Below, in pieces: positions 11,682 through 22,112 of a stretch of 64,000 bases of DNA. Below the pieces are notes generated by a model. That model was given only the letters and a program-made list of their open reading frames with translations, was not told the DNA's origin and did no database searches. The position numbers were made by a program, and so were the translations under genes. Position 1 is the stretch's first letter. The number at the start of each line of letters is the position of its first letter. Origin of the DNA: Triatoma infestans (Eukaryota; Arthropoda; Insecta; Hemiptera; Reduviidae); assembly GCA_011037195.1 (NCBI GenBank), contig JAAEAF010004399.1:27196-91195 (forward strand), given 5' to 3'.

Positions 11682-11915
11682 AGAATGGATTATTAGCTCA
11701 GTAGTAGTGTAATGGGCTAGCAACGCGGAGATCCTGGGTTCGTATCCAAACGTGCTGCCCTTAGATTTTCTCTTCCTAGAAGACTTTACAGCTCACTGTC
11801 CGGTGATGGACAGGATTGTTTGTAATGAGAAAAAACTTCCGGAGGCCGGCAGTGCACTGAAAAGGCTCCGTGCACAAATAACCATAGATGTTGACGCGCC
11901 TTAAATTAAAAAAAA
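11682..11915 (+). repeat. tRNA-derived SINE A, tail type III
   Basis: The A box (TTAGCTCAGTAG) and B box (GGTTCGTATCC) are followed by the common body and a tail reading GTTGACGCGCCTTAAATTAA. A Helentron-like element interrupts the A-run of the tail at 11916. The sequence resumes at 12609. Confidence 0.8.
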
Positions 11916-12608
11916 TCTGGTATGAAACCCTCACACAACTTTCTCTTACTCCAGTTCACAAAAATATAATTGACAAATTTTATATAGTTTGTGTACCAAA
12001 TTTAATCAAATTCGTTGAAAACTGAGAGAAACTGTTCAGTAAAAGCACACTTCTGGTTTACTCATTTTCTTGAAACTCGGGAATTTTGTTCATCTATTTA
12101 TTTTTAATTAAGTTTGTTTGGATGATAGAATTGTATAAGCTATTATTCAATTATACTTTATCAATTGTGATAGCACTTTAGAGAAAATCATAACCCCGCC
12201 CCTCTCTTAAAAGTGCCCTTAAATGAATTTTCCCGGATAAATGTTTCAATAAAAGTTGTAGCTCTTTGTATGTGTAGTTGATATATCAAGTTTAAAGAAA
12301 ATCGTCGGAGCCATTTTTGAGATAATCGCAAAATGTAAAAAAAACAACTACTAAAGTGGTGCTTCCGGTTTAGGAATTTTGACAGATAATTTACTGTCAG
12401 ATCCCATGGTGATACCTAAACGGAATATTAATTTTCAACTTTCTACGGTTTCTCGTTTTTGAGCTATGCTGTTAACATACACACACACACACCATTAGCT
12501 AAAAACCACTTTTTTGGACTCAGGGGTCCTTAAACGGCATATTTCCGGTGAAAACTCGATATCGAAAATTTGACACAATTACAATACTTACTAGGAGTAA
12601 GAGAAAGT
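11916..12608 (-). mobile_element. Helentron-like element (family H), one central unit
   Basis: On the plus strand it starts TCTGGTATGAAACCCTCACA and ends CTAGGAGTAAGAGAAAGT. It is inserted in the A-run of a SINE tail. The uninterrupted SINE tail is seen, in the opposite orientation, near 15600-15640. That makes this the clearest case for the element's exact ends. Confidence 0.88.
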
Positions 12609-12765
12609 AAAAAAAAAAAAATTAATTATAGTGCAGTAGTCATAACTTTAGTTATTAATTATAAACCCCTGAAACTCCCACTACTGCCCCTCTTCTTTCC
12701 TCAATTTACCAATCATAGACGTCTTTTTGGTAGACATTTTTTTTAGATGTCCGAACCCATAAGAG
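12609..12765 (+). repeat. SINE A tail type III, continuation
   Basis: ATTAATTATAGTGCAGTAGT and the following AAACTCCCACTACTGCCCCT match, in inverse orientation, 15490-15640. The unit is therefore longer than the tRNA-like head and body alone. Confidence 0.6.
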
Positions 12766-12889
12766 TCTTTTTTTTCCCCAATTTCCTGTAATATATTGTT
12801 TTTTACTTCCATCACTTTCCTAATCTGTGTGCTCCTTATTCTATGTATTCCTGGAAGTTCTTGCTGCCCATCCCCAGAAATCCATTTCT

Positions 12890-13310
12890 GTCGCCAGCTA
12901 TAGTGAAGGCAATGTGTTTAGGAGGAAGGAGATGCCGAAACTAAACTCATTGGTCCTACAGGTTGGAGGGTAAAGCCACGGACCAGCTCCTCGTTGTAAA
13001 TGACTCGCTATCCAAGCATGTCCAGTCAATATACCCACCAAGAACTTCTATTGTATGCTACTCAGGTAGTGAAGATACTTCAATATAAATATTTTAGCCT
13101 GGAGGCACCCCACTATGTTCCTCCAGGCCTTCTCCAATTTCATTTTTTTTCCACCATTTTGTTTAACTTCTCTGTCACACAAAATGGCTCGAGACCACAA
13201 GACAGTATTGTGGATTTCCCCTTAGCTCTCTATAACTGCATGTCCGGTCATCCAGAAGAGCACTACCTCTGAGCGGGGGCCATTAAGTCCTCTCCTATAT
13301 TCACCCACTA
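12890..13310 (-). pseudogene. LINE remnant, RNase H region (probable)
   Basis: On the minus strand a Trp/His-Gly-His-like stretch (VVLFWMTGHAVIE) is followed further on by sequence matching the CCTGGAGGCACC segment of the LINE at 29.4-30.1 kb. Stops and large divergence make the boundaries uncertain. It is probably an old relative of that LINE family. Confidence 0.4.
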
Positions 13311-14465
13311 TTTAGAGCTCTAGCTTATTCAAAGATTTGATTATCACAAAATATCCTCACCACTTCCAGCATGCAGCAACATTAAATGATATCAATAATT
13401 TGAGCCTGGAAATCAGTGCCCCATACCCACTAAAAAGCACAGAAAAATTCCGTTACATTTCCATTTGTCTCCACAACCCTTCAGCGAAACTTCTGCTCCA
13501 GACAAACTAGTTTCATTCTGTCTGAAGCCAAGAGAAACTAAAAAAAAAAGGATTAACTAAAAATTAAGAATTGAAAAAGGAATTTATAAAACAAAACTTG
13601 CGATAACAGGTCTATGGGGCCAAGGATATCAGGTATTGGATGAACACTACATGTTTATTTTGGAAAGTAATAACATATATTATTTAAATAGCTATACGAA
13701 TTTTATTATTATTAGTTTGTTTTATTTTTTATTAAACACTCAGCTGATATAAAAAAATAAACCTAACCAATAATAAAATATTAGTTGATAACTATAAAAA
13801 GACAATGTTAATTAGATTTGCGAGTATAATATGTTAAAGAATGTAGGCGGTCAGCTGTTTGTCCTCCAAACTTTTAAATTTTATACATTATATTATTGGC
13901 GCGTATGTGTTTGTTTGTGATATTCGCCCACATATAAACAAGGAATATAATATAGAACAGACTGCGTGGAATCTTAGAACACAAATACACCGGTGTTACC
14001 ATAGAAGCAAACTTCATTTTTTTTTCGTTTTTGTTTTTTGATAAAAAAGACGGGTGTGTATTTTAAAAGTAAAAAGTTTCTATTAGAGGTGTAGCTTAGC
14101 TGTAAATATTTAACTGATTTCCATTTTATTGAATTATATAACAGTATTAACAAACACTAACTACTGCTATACTTGTGTTTGTATTCATATATGAGTATAT
14201 AACTAATAGCTTATCTGCACTTGACAATACCGGTACTAATTACAATTCGTTTTATATATATATATTATGTATTATAATACATACATTATAATATTACTCA
14301 AGCTAAACGAGAAGTCCCACCTTCTTTTACACTTTTTTATCTAATCATTCAAAGATAATTTTTTAAGCAATTTTATTTTTTTTTTGTGGACATTCTAATG
14401 TACAGATTTCTTGCCAATTTTTATTTTTTATTTTTGACACATAGATTATCATTCACATCTGTTCT
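13311..14465. other. AT-rich stretch without recognised features
   Basis: No domain, SINE box or transposon end is recognised. The short plus frame 13859-14041 is probably chance. Confidence 0.5.
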
Positions 14466-14471
14466 TCATTC

Positions 14472-14825
14472 TTAAAAATAAAATTGTTCTTGGGAGATGG
14501 ATTTGTTAGGAGGACAATATACAGCAGCGAGGTTGAAGTTATGCGGATGGGCTGATAGGGAAATTGCAGAGGACTGAAGGTAGTCAGTGGAAACAGGAGG
14601 GAGAACGTGGTGTTTCAGGGAGTTTCTAACTAGGATTGCCGCGCCACCATGGGCTGTGTCATCCGGGTGGTCAGTCCTGTATGTTTGATAGTCTGTAATG
14701 TAGAAGTGCGATCTGCCAGTAAAGTGTGTTTCAGTAAGTAGGGCTATGTCAATACGTTTGTCGTGTAGTAAAGTGTCAAGTTCAACCATTAGCGTTCCAA
14801 AGTAGGATGGTTAATGACGAGTGGG
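14472..14825 (-). pseudogene. Jockey-type LINE ORF2 start: endonuclease fragment
   Basis: The minus strand reads SLTILLWNANG, then after a frameshift ELDTLLHDKRIDIALLTETH and further on GGAAILVRNSLKHH and AAVYCPP. These are the first motifs of the apurinic endonuclease of Jockey-type elements (N of NANG, E of TETH). The frame stops at 14472 and no reverse transcriptase follows, so the 3' part is lost. That is the reverse of the usual 5' truncation and implies a deletion or rearrangement. Confidence 0.8.
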
Positions 14826-14831
14826 TTAGAG

Positions 14832-15167
14832 GAATTATGGGTTAAGGCGAGGAAGGAGTTGGGTAATTAGGGTGTTTAGCAGATTAACTAGAGGAGTGAG
14901 GAGTGATTCAAACCTTTGAAAGAAGGAATTTAGGACGCCTGTTATATCTGGATGAGAAGGACTTGGAGGAGGATGGGAAGGGTATGACCTCGCGATTTCT
15001 GAATAGGAGTGACCCCTTGTGGACGGTAGGTTGTAACGCTGCTGCTGGTACCGTGGCTGTTGTTGTTGTAGTGGCTGTTGCTGTTGTTGTTGTTGTGATG
15101 GTGGTGGTGGTGGTAGTGGTTGTTTGCGGCGAGTAGGCGGTGGAAGCGCGGGGAAATCTCCTTGGTA
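14832..15167 (-). pseudogene. Jockey-type LINE ORF1 C-terminus
   Basis: The minus strand encodes FPALPPPTRRKQPLPPPPP, a Gln-rich stretch, then SYSEIARSYP and a C-terminal FESLLTPLVNLLNTLITQLL followed by a stop. A Pro/Gln-rich linker and an amphipathic end ahead of ORF2 are typical of Jockey-clade ORF1. The apparent N-terminus (MCDLLHTRYQ) comes from an adjoining family-H end at 15168, so the open frame start at 15191 is an artefact of fusion. The overlapping poly-Val and poly-His/Asn frames are shadows of the CAA/CAC repeat. Confidence 0.7.
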
Positions 15168-15489
15168 TCTGGTATGAAGCAAATCACACACGACTTTCTC
15201 TGAGAATTAATTTGGTAAACTGAAGCGCTCTATATCAAAATCCACAACAAAGCTTGTGCAAATTTAAATTTTAAACTAACCGACAAACTGAATAAAAGTG
15301 ACACCTTTTTTACCTATGCAACAAGCATTTCAAGTTTAAAGAAAATCTTTTGTAACCGTTTTCCAGAAAATTCCCCCATCCCCCACAAAAAAAACAATTT
15401 GGAATTATAGCAATGCTTTAACGTTTTTTCTAGGGGTAGGGGTAAAAACCATATTTCATTACGAAGTAGTACTTATGGTTAGGACACCT
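15168..15489 (-). mobile_element. Degraded family-H copy
   Basis: It begins TCTGGTATGAAGCAAATCAC with ACTTTCTCTGAGA behind it, the hairpin end of the family. Weak central-repeat sequence (CAAGTTTAAAGAAAATC) follows. It adjoins the LINE ORF1 directly. Confidence 0.5.
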
Positions 15490-15862
15490 AAAAAAATATG
15501 TCTACCAAAAAAGGTGTCTACGATTGGCAGATTGAGGAAAGAAAAGGGGTTATAGTGGGAGTTTCCGGGGTTTATATTTAATTACTAAATATATTAATAA
15601 CTTTTGACTACTGCACTATAATTAATTTTTAATTTTTTTTTTAATTTAAGGCGCGTCAACATCATTCATTTGCGCTCAGAGCTTTCTCAGTGCACTGCCA
15701 GCCACCGGACAGTGTTCTCTCGTTACAAACAATCACCGGACAGTGAGCTGTAAATTCTCCTAGGAAGAGGAAATCTTAGGGCAGCACGGCTGGATTCGAA
15801 CCCGGGATCTCCGCGTTGCTAATCCAGCGCACTATCACTGAGTGGAAAGCCTAATGATTACT
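15490..15862 (-). repeat. tRNA-derived SINE A, tail type III, uninterrupted
   Basis: On the minus strand it has the A and B boxes, the common body and the tail GTTGACGCGCCTTAAATTAA continuing into ATTATAGTGCAGTAGTC. It is the empty-site counterpart of the copy interrupted at 11916. Confidence 0.8.
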
Positions 15863-15869
15863 GTTCCCC

Positions 15870-16080
15870 CAGAACACCCCCCCAAAAAATAAATTTTTCT
15901 TGGAGAAATGTTTCCAATAAAAAGTGATAGATATTTATGTGTGTAAATAGTTATACAAAGTTTAAAGAAAATTGTTGGAGCCGTTTTTTTTTTTTTTTTT
16001 TTTTTTTCACTAAAAACTGAAAAAACAAAAACATATATTCAGTACAGTAGCACTTGCGGCTGATGGATTTCGGCTACTGT
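15870..16080 (-). mobile_element. Old family-H fragment
   Basis: It shows TTGGAGAAATGTTTCCAATA and AAAGAAAATTGTTGGAGCC, central-unit sequence. No terminus is left. Confidence 0.45.
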
Positions 16081-16149
16081 AATGGTTGATGCGATAACAT
16101 GTTCCGACAGGTAGGATATACCAGCGAAGGAGAAAAACCAACTTTTTAA

Positions 16150-16400
16150 TGGAGATTATGCCTTTCACAAACCGAACTAAATATGGAAGATAGTTCCAGG
16201 CCTAGAATTAGATGGATTGACCAGGTTGGCAAAAATAATAATTCCGGTAGGAAGAATGTTTCAGCAAACGGGGGGGGGGAATTAAGTCGCGGAAGATTTG
16301 AAGTTTTATCTCTTCAAATTGATAAGTTATAGAAAAAAGTTGGTCCCAGGCCTAATAAGGTAGATTGACTGGGTTCGAAAGCGTCATAATGTTGATATAA
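16150..16400 (+). pseudogene. Possible RTE-like LINE C-terminus, duplicated
   Basis: CCAGGCCTAGAATTAGATGG followed by ATTGACCAG would read RPRIRWIDQVG, the motif near the end of RTE-type ORF2. A second weaker copy (CCAGGCCTAATAAGG, then TAGATTGACTGGG) lies 150 bp on. It is short and uncertain. Confidence 0.3.
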
Positions 16401-16435
16401 AGCAAGCTGCCTAGTTGAGCGGGAGCTCATTAATT

Positions 16436-16656
16436 TTTTTTTTTAATTTAAGGCGCGTCAATATCTATATTATTGGAGCTCGGAGCCTTCTCAGTGCACT
16501 GCCGGCCTCCGGACAATGTTCTCTCGTTACAGACAACACTGACCATCACCGGAAAGTGAGCTGCAGAGGCTCCTAGAAAGAGGATCTAAGGGCAGCACTG
16601 CTGGATTCAATCCGAGGGCCCCCGCATAGGATTCCAGAGCGCTACCACTGAGCCTA
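16436..16656 (-). repeat. tRNA-derived SINE A, tail type III
   Basis: The tail TTAATTTAAGGCGCGTCAA (read on plus), body and head are present. The B box is decayed to GGATTCAATCC read on plus. Confidence 0.75.
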
Positions 16657-16742
16657 ATAGATCTCATTACTAAAAATGTTGCTGAGGTTTGATATAAATT
16701 GCCAAGAAATCTAAGAATATTTGAAGAGTGCAAATATAATTG

Positions 16743-17011
16743 TAGGGAAGGGATTAGCTCAGTGGTAGCGCACTGGACTAGCAACGCTGAGGTCTTCCGG
16801 GTTCGAGTCCAACTGCTGCCCTGAAATTTGTTCTTCCTAGGGGCCTCTTACAGCTCACTGTGTGGGGATAGTGTTGTCTGTAACGAGAGAACACTGTTCG
16901 GCGGCCGGCATTGCACTGAGAAGACTCCGAACTTTGGGATAGCTACATGGACCCAGAAGGGCTTTGGATAGCATAAGGCTTGGCCCCTCCCCACAGACAA
17001 TAAAAAAAAAA
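16743..17011 (+). repeat. tRNA-derived SINE A, tail type II (LINE-like)
   Basis: The A box TTAGCTCAGTGGTAGCGC and B box GGTTCGAGTCC are intact. After the body the tail reads GATAGCTACATGGACCCAGA and GGCTTTGGATAGCATAAGGC. The same segment ends the LINE copies at 37.9 and 48.7 kb (minus strand). This is a SINE with a LINE-derived tail, followed by an A-run. Confidence 0.8.
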
Positions 17012-17439
17012 TATATATAATTTTGACACTGATGGATTCCCAAAACTCTGGGAAAAATTTTTTTTTTAAATTTCCAATAAATGGAAAATTATATTTAATT
17101 TATCAATATCTTTTCCTTCCTCATATCTAATAGAATCAGTCTCTGTTGCAATTAATCATATTACCAACAAAAAGGACACAGAATCTGAAGAACTTGTTTA
17201 TTCCTTACAAAAATCAAACTAGATATCAAATTTCACAAAAATAAAACATAAATTTAAATAAAATAAGTTTACAAACCCTTCCCCTTTAATTATTACCACG
17301 CACTTGCGCTAAATTTAGTTAATGCCCTCCATCGGTGAGCGGTAGGGAAATTTCACACCATCAACAGGGCTACAAAAGTGGGCAATAGGTTCTAAAAGGT
17401 TGACATCCTCCTACATTAGAGGGACGCTTAATGTTTCAT
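17012..17439. other. AT-rich spacer
   Basis: No gene or repeat is recognised. Confidence 0.45.
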
Positions 17440-17626
17440 AAATTGTTTTGAGGGATATCACACTGCGACTTGCAAGATCTATAGTTACAGACAACACTGC
17501 CCATCACCGGACAGTGCGGTGTAGAAGCTCTTAGGAAGAAAAAATCTAAGGGTAGCACAGCTGAACTCGAACCCGCAGGGTCCTTCCGCGTGAAAGTCCA
17601 GGTTGCTTAGTACCACTTAGCTATTC
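17440..17626 (-). repeat. tRNA-derived SINE A, tail type I, degraded
   Basis: On the minus strand the decayed head (TAGCTAAGTGGTACTAAGC) and body precede a tail with AGATCTTGCAAGTCGCAGTG. It is a more diverged copy than those at 7.3 and 36 kb. Confidence 0.7.
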
Positions 17627-17639
17627 CCTACCTCTCATA

Positions 17640-18370
17640 ATTTAAAAATTGAATCAAAGCTGACCAAATTATTGTTTATTTACCAGTATCAAAAATAATT
17701 ATTTTTATTTTGAGGCATTCCAACAAACAAACAAACCTATCTTAATATAAAGAGTTTATAAACCACATTCCCTTAACTCATTTTCATAAAGTGACATTAA
17801 ATTAATTCATTATACAAAATTAAAGAAACGAGTCATAGTAATAAATAAAAATAAATGAATATCATGTATAATATAGTACTAATAGTTTCATATATAGTTT
17901 AGCAATCTTGAATAGTTTGTAATCATATGGATATACATATACATTGTGTTGTGTGCGCGTATGTTGAATGTGTTTCATTTCTCTCTCTTCCTCTCCAAAC
18001 ACGTTATCATTCTGTCTTTTTTTCAATATGTATTCAAGCCACAAAATAATGCATTACCACTACTTATTAATCCACATAATTTAATAATTATTACGTTACA
18101 TTCATTAATATGTCGTCTACACTAGTTGGAGTAAAATAATTATATTTTATTACGTACTATATCTAGATAGAGGAAAATAAAACCAACAAACGTAAACACG
18201 TTTGAAATATTTTTCCGCTTAATAACTACCCTATGAATCTTTTCTAATTTTAATTATTTAATGAGTTAGCTAAAAAAATTAATCAACAAACAAAAAAAAA
18301 TTACCTAGAATGAAATATCCAAACGACTTTTTTTACTAATAATTATTATAATAATTATAATTATAAGAAA
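17640..18370. other. AT-rich stretch without recognised features
   Basis: Very AT-rich. The minus frame 17862-18044 has no recognised domain. Confidence 0.5.
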
Positions 18371-18808
18371 CGCTGGGGGGACACGCAGGGGTGCCTCCAA
18401 GCCAAAAGATTTATAAAGACAATTAAGCAGGGAACTTCGGAGCATCTCCAGTCCCTTAGCAGGACGGGTCTGAGGACCCTGATAGGGATGTGACCTCCCC
18501 CAAGTGTGTCCAGTCACTTGTTTAATATAGGGAGGACGTCCAGTCCCATTTGTCAGAACTGCGACGACGGAGTCAGGGAAACGGTGTACCACTACCTTTG
18601 TCAGTGTCCCCATTTCGCTGGAACTAGGTTTTGTGTATTTGGGAGGGCATCACTCTCGCAGGATTGCCTGCGCGAGCTGGAGTTTAGTGATATCTTGGGA
18701 TACTGTAGACTAACCGGTAAGCTACCGAGGGAGATTAATTAAGGGGATAGGGGGGTATCTGGGGGATAAAGGCCACATAGGCTTAGGTCCCGCGCCATTA
18801 GGCACCCG
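18371..18808 (+). pseudogene. LINE family 1, ORF2 C-terminus and 3' UTR
   Basis: Two frames joined by a frameshift near 18495 give GCLQAKRFIKTIKQGTSEHL, then SSPICQNCDDGVRETVYHYL and CPHFAGTRFCVFGRASL, ending with a stop at 18742. The Cys-X2-Cys...His-X4-Cys pattern is the zinc knuckle at the end of RNase H-bearing non-LTR elements. The 3' UTR ends GGCACCCG and is followed by an A/T-rich tail. The same family is on the minus strand at 29.4-30.1 and 58.2-58.7 kb. It is 5' truncated. Confidence 0.8.
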
Positions 18809-18989
18809 AATTACAATAAAACAATATAATTAATAAACTTCCTTTAAATTTACAATTTTTATTAATTGTTTAACTGGTCCTTGATATTATTATATTACCT
18901 TTAATTTCTAAAATATAGAAGTTACTTGAATGTGGACCTAGATTGTAGGCTACCAGGTAATGGTACTAAAAAATCCTAACAAAAGTAAA

Positions 18990-19255
18990 CAGTTTAAAGT
19001 CCTCTGTATCAGAATTGTGATGAGAAAGTAAAGGAAACGGTGTAGTAAGGGCAGTGTCTATCTCCGTTTCGCCAATACTAGGTTTTCCTTATTTGGGAGA
19101 GCAACACTCTTTTAGGGGAGTTGGGGTTCAGGGATATCTTAGGATATTGTAATCAGACTGGTAGATTGCTGGGGGAGTCCTTCTTAGGAGTGGATTACCC
19201 CTCTTTTGGAGGATAAGGGCCAAATTGGCTTAGGTACCGCGCCTTCGGGCCACCA
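18990..19255 (+). pseudogene. LINE family 1 fragment
   Basis: It is a decayed second copy of the zinc-knuckle and 3' UTR segment, 180 bp downstream of and in the same orientation as the copy at 18371. It includes TTTCGCCAATACTAGGTTTT and GGGATATCTTAGGATATTGT. Confidence 0.7.
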
Positions 19256-19567
19256 TCACCAAGAATAATGAACAATATAAACGTAAACCAGCATCATACT
19301 ACCCCCCCTCCATTATGCATATAAATTCATTTTTTCCCAGAAAAATATGCAACCATTAATTAACGCATTCTCTAACCGAAAGTGGTAATTTGAAGCAAAG
19401 CCATGGTCATAGTATAATTTTTTTTATAACTAGTATTAATGTTATTTTACTTGAATAGATTTTAACGATTCTCACATTTTTCAAGGGAAAATTAATTTTT
19501 GGGGGTGGGAGGAACTGGGAAAACAATAACCGTTAAACTTTCCTTTAACTTTCCTAATCGTTGAATA

Positions 19568-19975
19568 ATGTGACGATTATTATACTAAATTTAGTGAAGA
19601 AAGTACAACTTTCTCACACAAGTGAGTTACACACTGCTTTCTCTCACTAGTGTGCAAAAATTGTATTATTTAATTCTAGTTAGCCCGACATCTAGCGGCA
19701 ATACGCGGAAAAAGATCAAAACAAATCCTAGATACAATGGATTTGAGGTTTATACAAAACGGAACAGGTTGTAGAGAGAGGCGAGTATTTGACTTGAATA
19801 ATATCAGTATTCGCATGTTTTCATATTTTTTTTTATATTCATATAAATTAAGAACTAACCTTAATACGATTGCATGTAAAAAAAATCTAATATTTAACTC
19901 GTAAGCGAAGTATTTCATTACAACTCTTGTCCCATTTCGCGCATTCGTTGCGGTCAAATTCTGGCTTGAATGTGT
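19568..19975. repeat. Direct repeat unit 1, unknown family
   Basis: A segment containing CTAGTTAGCCCGACATCTAG and CGGCAATACGCGGAAAA recurs at 20400-20825 in the same orientation. It has no coding capacity that I recognise (the minus frame 19676-19957 is internal to it). Confidence 0.6.
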
Positions 19976-20399
19976 TTAAAATGTCATTACTTCTTTCATT
20001 TTTCAAATAAATAACAATTTTCTGCCGTCGTTGTATAACCTGATACAATGCATGTGAGAAGAAGAGGGAGTTAGAGAGAATGACGTTTAGAGAAATAAAC
20101 TAGATTATGTGCTGAACACTATATAATGAATAGAGAACACACAAACTGCAAGGACTTTACAGTTAAATAGAAGTTAGGTAGCGAGAGAATAATAAAGAGA
20201 CAGACTGGCTGAGTAATAAAAAGGTAGTAGGTTGTTGACTGGTTGTAAACTGTCGTAAAATTGTCATGCTGTCGCTCTATTTATATGAATCCGACCCCCC
20301 CTCCTAGTCTGGCCTAGGTGGGCAGTAGTAACTGACTTTTGATTCATTTCTTCTCTGCTCTTCGGATCCTATGATCTTTAATGATTCGCGGATCCCATT
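19976..20399. other. Spacer between direct repeats
   Basis: A 420-bp block starting TGTCATTACTTC and ending CCCATTACA, with a TATA-like TATTTATATG near 20279. It looks somewhat LTR-like, but I see no target duplication and no second copy. Confidence 0.3.
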
Positions 20400-20825
20400 A
20401 CACTGAGATTATTACTCTAAAATTTAGTGAAGAATGTTCATCTTACAGACACAAGTGAATTTACACTCGTACTTTTTGTCACTACTGTATTTAAGTAACA
20501 TTATTCAACTCTAATTAGCCTGATATCTAGCGGCAATACACGAAAATAAAATCAAAAAACAAATCCCAGATTTAGCGGATTTGAGGTTGATACCAAATGG
20601 AACAAGTTGTAGAGAAAAAAAAAAATACATTCTTAGTAATTGCAACCTTTGTCACATTTGTTTATAAACATACAAAATTAAGAAGGAATTTAATACGATA
20701 GCAAAAAAAATAAAATTATTCAATATTCAACACGTTAGTAAAGTATTTTTTACAATTCTCGTCCAATTTGATGCCACAAATCGCTGCGCTTGTGTGGTCA
20801 AACTTTGCTCTTAAGTCAAATTAAA
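20400..20825. repeat. Direct repeat unit 2, unknown family
   Basis: Contains TTAGCCTGATATCTAGCGGC and CAATACACGAAAATAAAATC, matching unit 1 at 19568-19975 with moderate divergence. Confidence 0.6.
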
Positions 20826-20856
20826 AAAAAAAAACTATTTCTGAGTTTCAGGGGGA

Positions 20857-21058
20857 AATTGTGAGACAATTGGCTCTATTCAATATTTTTATGGCGTTGC
20901 ATTTTGAAGTATTTGGTGTTCGTTACGACCGCTGTATTCAATCGTGTAAATTGGATGTTGAGTTTCGGTCATACAAAAGAGGGAAAAATTGTGAGACAAT
21001 TGGCTCTATTCAATATTTTTATGGCGTTGCATTTTGAAGGATTTGGTGTTCGTTACGA
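20857..21058. repeat. Local duplication with inserted segment
   Basis: AATTGTGAGACAATTGGCTC through TTTGGTGTTCGTTACGAC occurs at 20862-20928 and again at 20988-21058, nearly identical. Between them lies CGACCGCTGTATTCAATCG plus a short inverted end of the GAAACGTCGG repeat. The open frame 20904-21098 is created by this duplication. Confidence 0.75.
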
Positions 21059-21120
21059 CTGTGATGGATACAAAACATTAAAATATATTAATTTATAAAT
21101 AAATCAAAAATATCTAGATA

Positions 21121-21547
21121 TGTGACATTCCCTTGCAAAAGGACAAGCCAGGTCCAGGTATATGGAAACAGTTACTGGAAAAATTTAAGAACAATTATGG
21201 CATTGTACTACCCCTTCTCCTCACAGGGGAGGCACTAAACGGACAAAAGAGAAACATTCTTTGCAGGACAGACTTGTTCTAAATATCAAGGTGGAAACAA
21301 CGGAACACTACTTCAGGAATCGCTCTCTAAATATCTGTGCCAGTTTCACAATAAATTAAATAAGTTTATAATATCAAATAAGTTGTAGTTATTATTTTAA
21401 CAGAATATATTAATTGTTAACAGTGGTGATTTCTTTATTATTGCTAATACATCATTCTCTCTTAACCGTATATACATACAAGCCCTTTTCGCTAAAACGC
21501 TCACGCCACAAGCTACCAATATAAACACATCACACCATAACATTACA
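21121..21547 (+). mobile_element. Solo LTR
   Basis: It starts TGTGACATTCCC and ends ACATTACA (TG...CA). It shares ACAGTTACTGGAAAA, GGCATTGTACTACC and the 3' part ACAAGCCCTTTT...CGCTCACGCC with the 3' LTR at 62848-63312. No internal region or clear target duplication is seen next to it. Confidence 0.6.
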
Positions 21548-21800
21548 CGACCGCTGTATTCAATCGTGTAAATTGGATGTTGTGGTTTTAAATTTCTACC
21601 GACGTTTCGGCAAATTTATTATTGGACATACTACACACTTGGTGATGGTGTGTCACAGGTATAAACCTAGAGTTTGTAAGTAATTCTAACTGAAAATGTT
21701 TACCCTGAAAGAAGGCAATAAATTTGTCGAAACGTCGGTAGAAATTTAAAAAGAGTTCTTTTGTATCACTGAACCATCAACATCCAATTTACAATATTTT
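21548..21800. repeat. Inverted GAAACGTCGG repeat pair
   Basis: The left arm (minus, about 21556-21612) and right arm (plus, about 21715-21800) share GCCGAAACGTCGGTAGAAAT and the end CAACATCCAATTTACA. The right arm has the hammerhead-like CTGAAAGA...GTCGAAACGTCGGTA. Inverted partial copies of this kind are known for Penelope-like elements. Confidence 0.5.
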
Positions 21801-21867
21801 GAAGTATAATGTGGTGGGAGGTACATTATTACCGCATCACCACTATATTTACTTATCCTAAACTTTA

Positions 21868-22112
21868 TGGCACAACAGCCCATGAAAGAGGCTAAGGCTT
21901 GCTAGATGGCGATTTGAATAGGGAGGGGGCATTTGGTAAGCACGCCGCAGTTCCTAGGCCTTCACTCCTAGGGCGCTACTAAATGTAGCTTCCCAGTTTT
22001 TATCACGATGCTAGGTCAGCACCGACTTTGCCCTTTACAGGAATCGAACCCTGAATTCTCTCACACGAAAGGCGAGTGCGCTATCCACTAGACCAACGTG
22101 TGAGGACCTCCT
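21868..22112 (-). repeat. tRNA-derived SINE B
   Basis: The minus strand has an A box in TTGGTCTAGTGGATAGCGCA and a B box GGTTCGATTCC. The body contains GGTGCTGACCTAGCATCG and AGCTACATTTAGTAGCGCCC. A diverged second copy is on the plus strand at 50714-50975. Confidence 0.75.

Noticed and set aside
14903..15187. Poly-Val and poly-His/Asn frames
   Set aside because: Alternative frames of the Gln-rich part of the LINE ORF1.
16743..16815. Functional tRNA gene
   Set aside because: A and B boxes are good, but the head recurs seven times with the same 150-bp body, so it is a SINE. No acceptor stem is evident.
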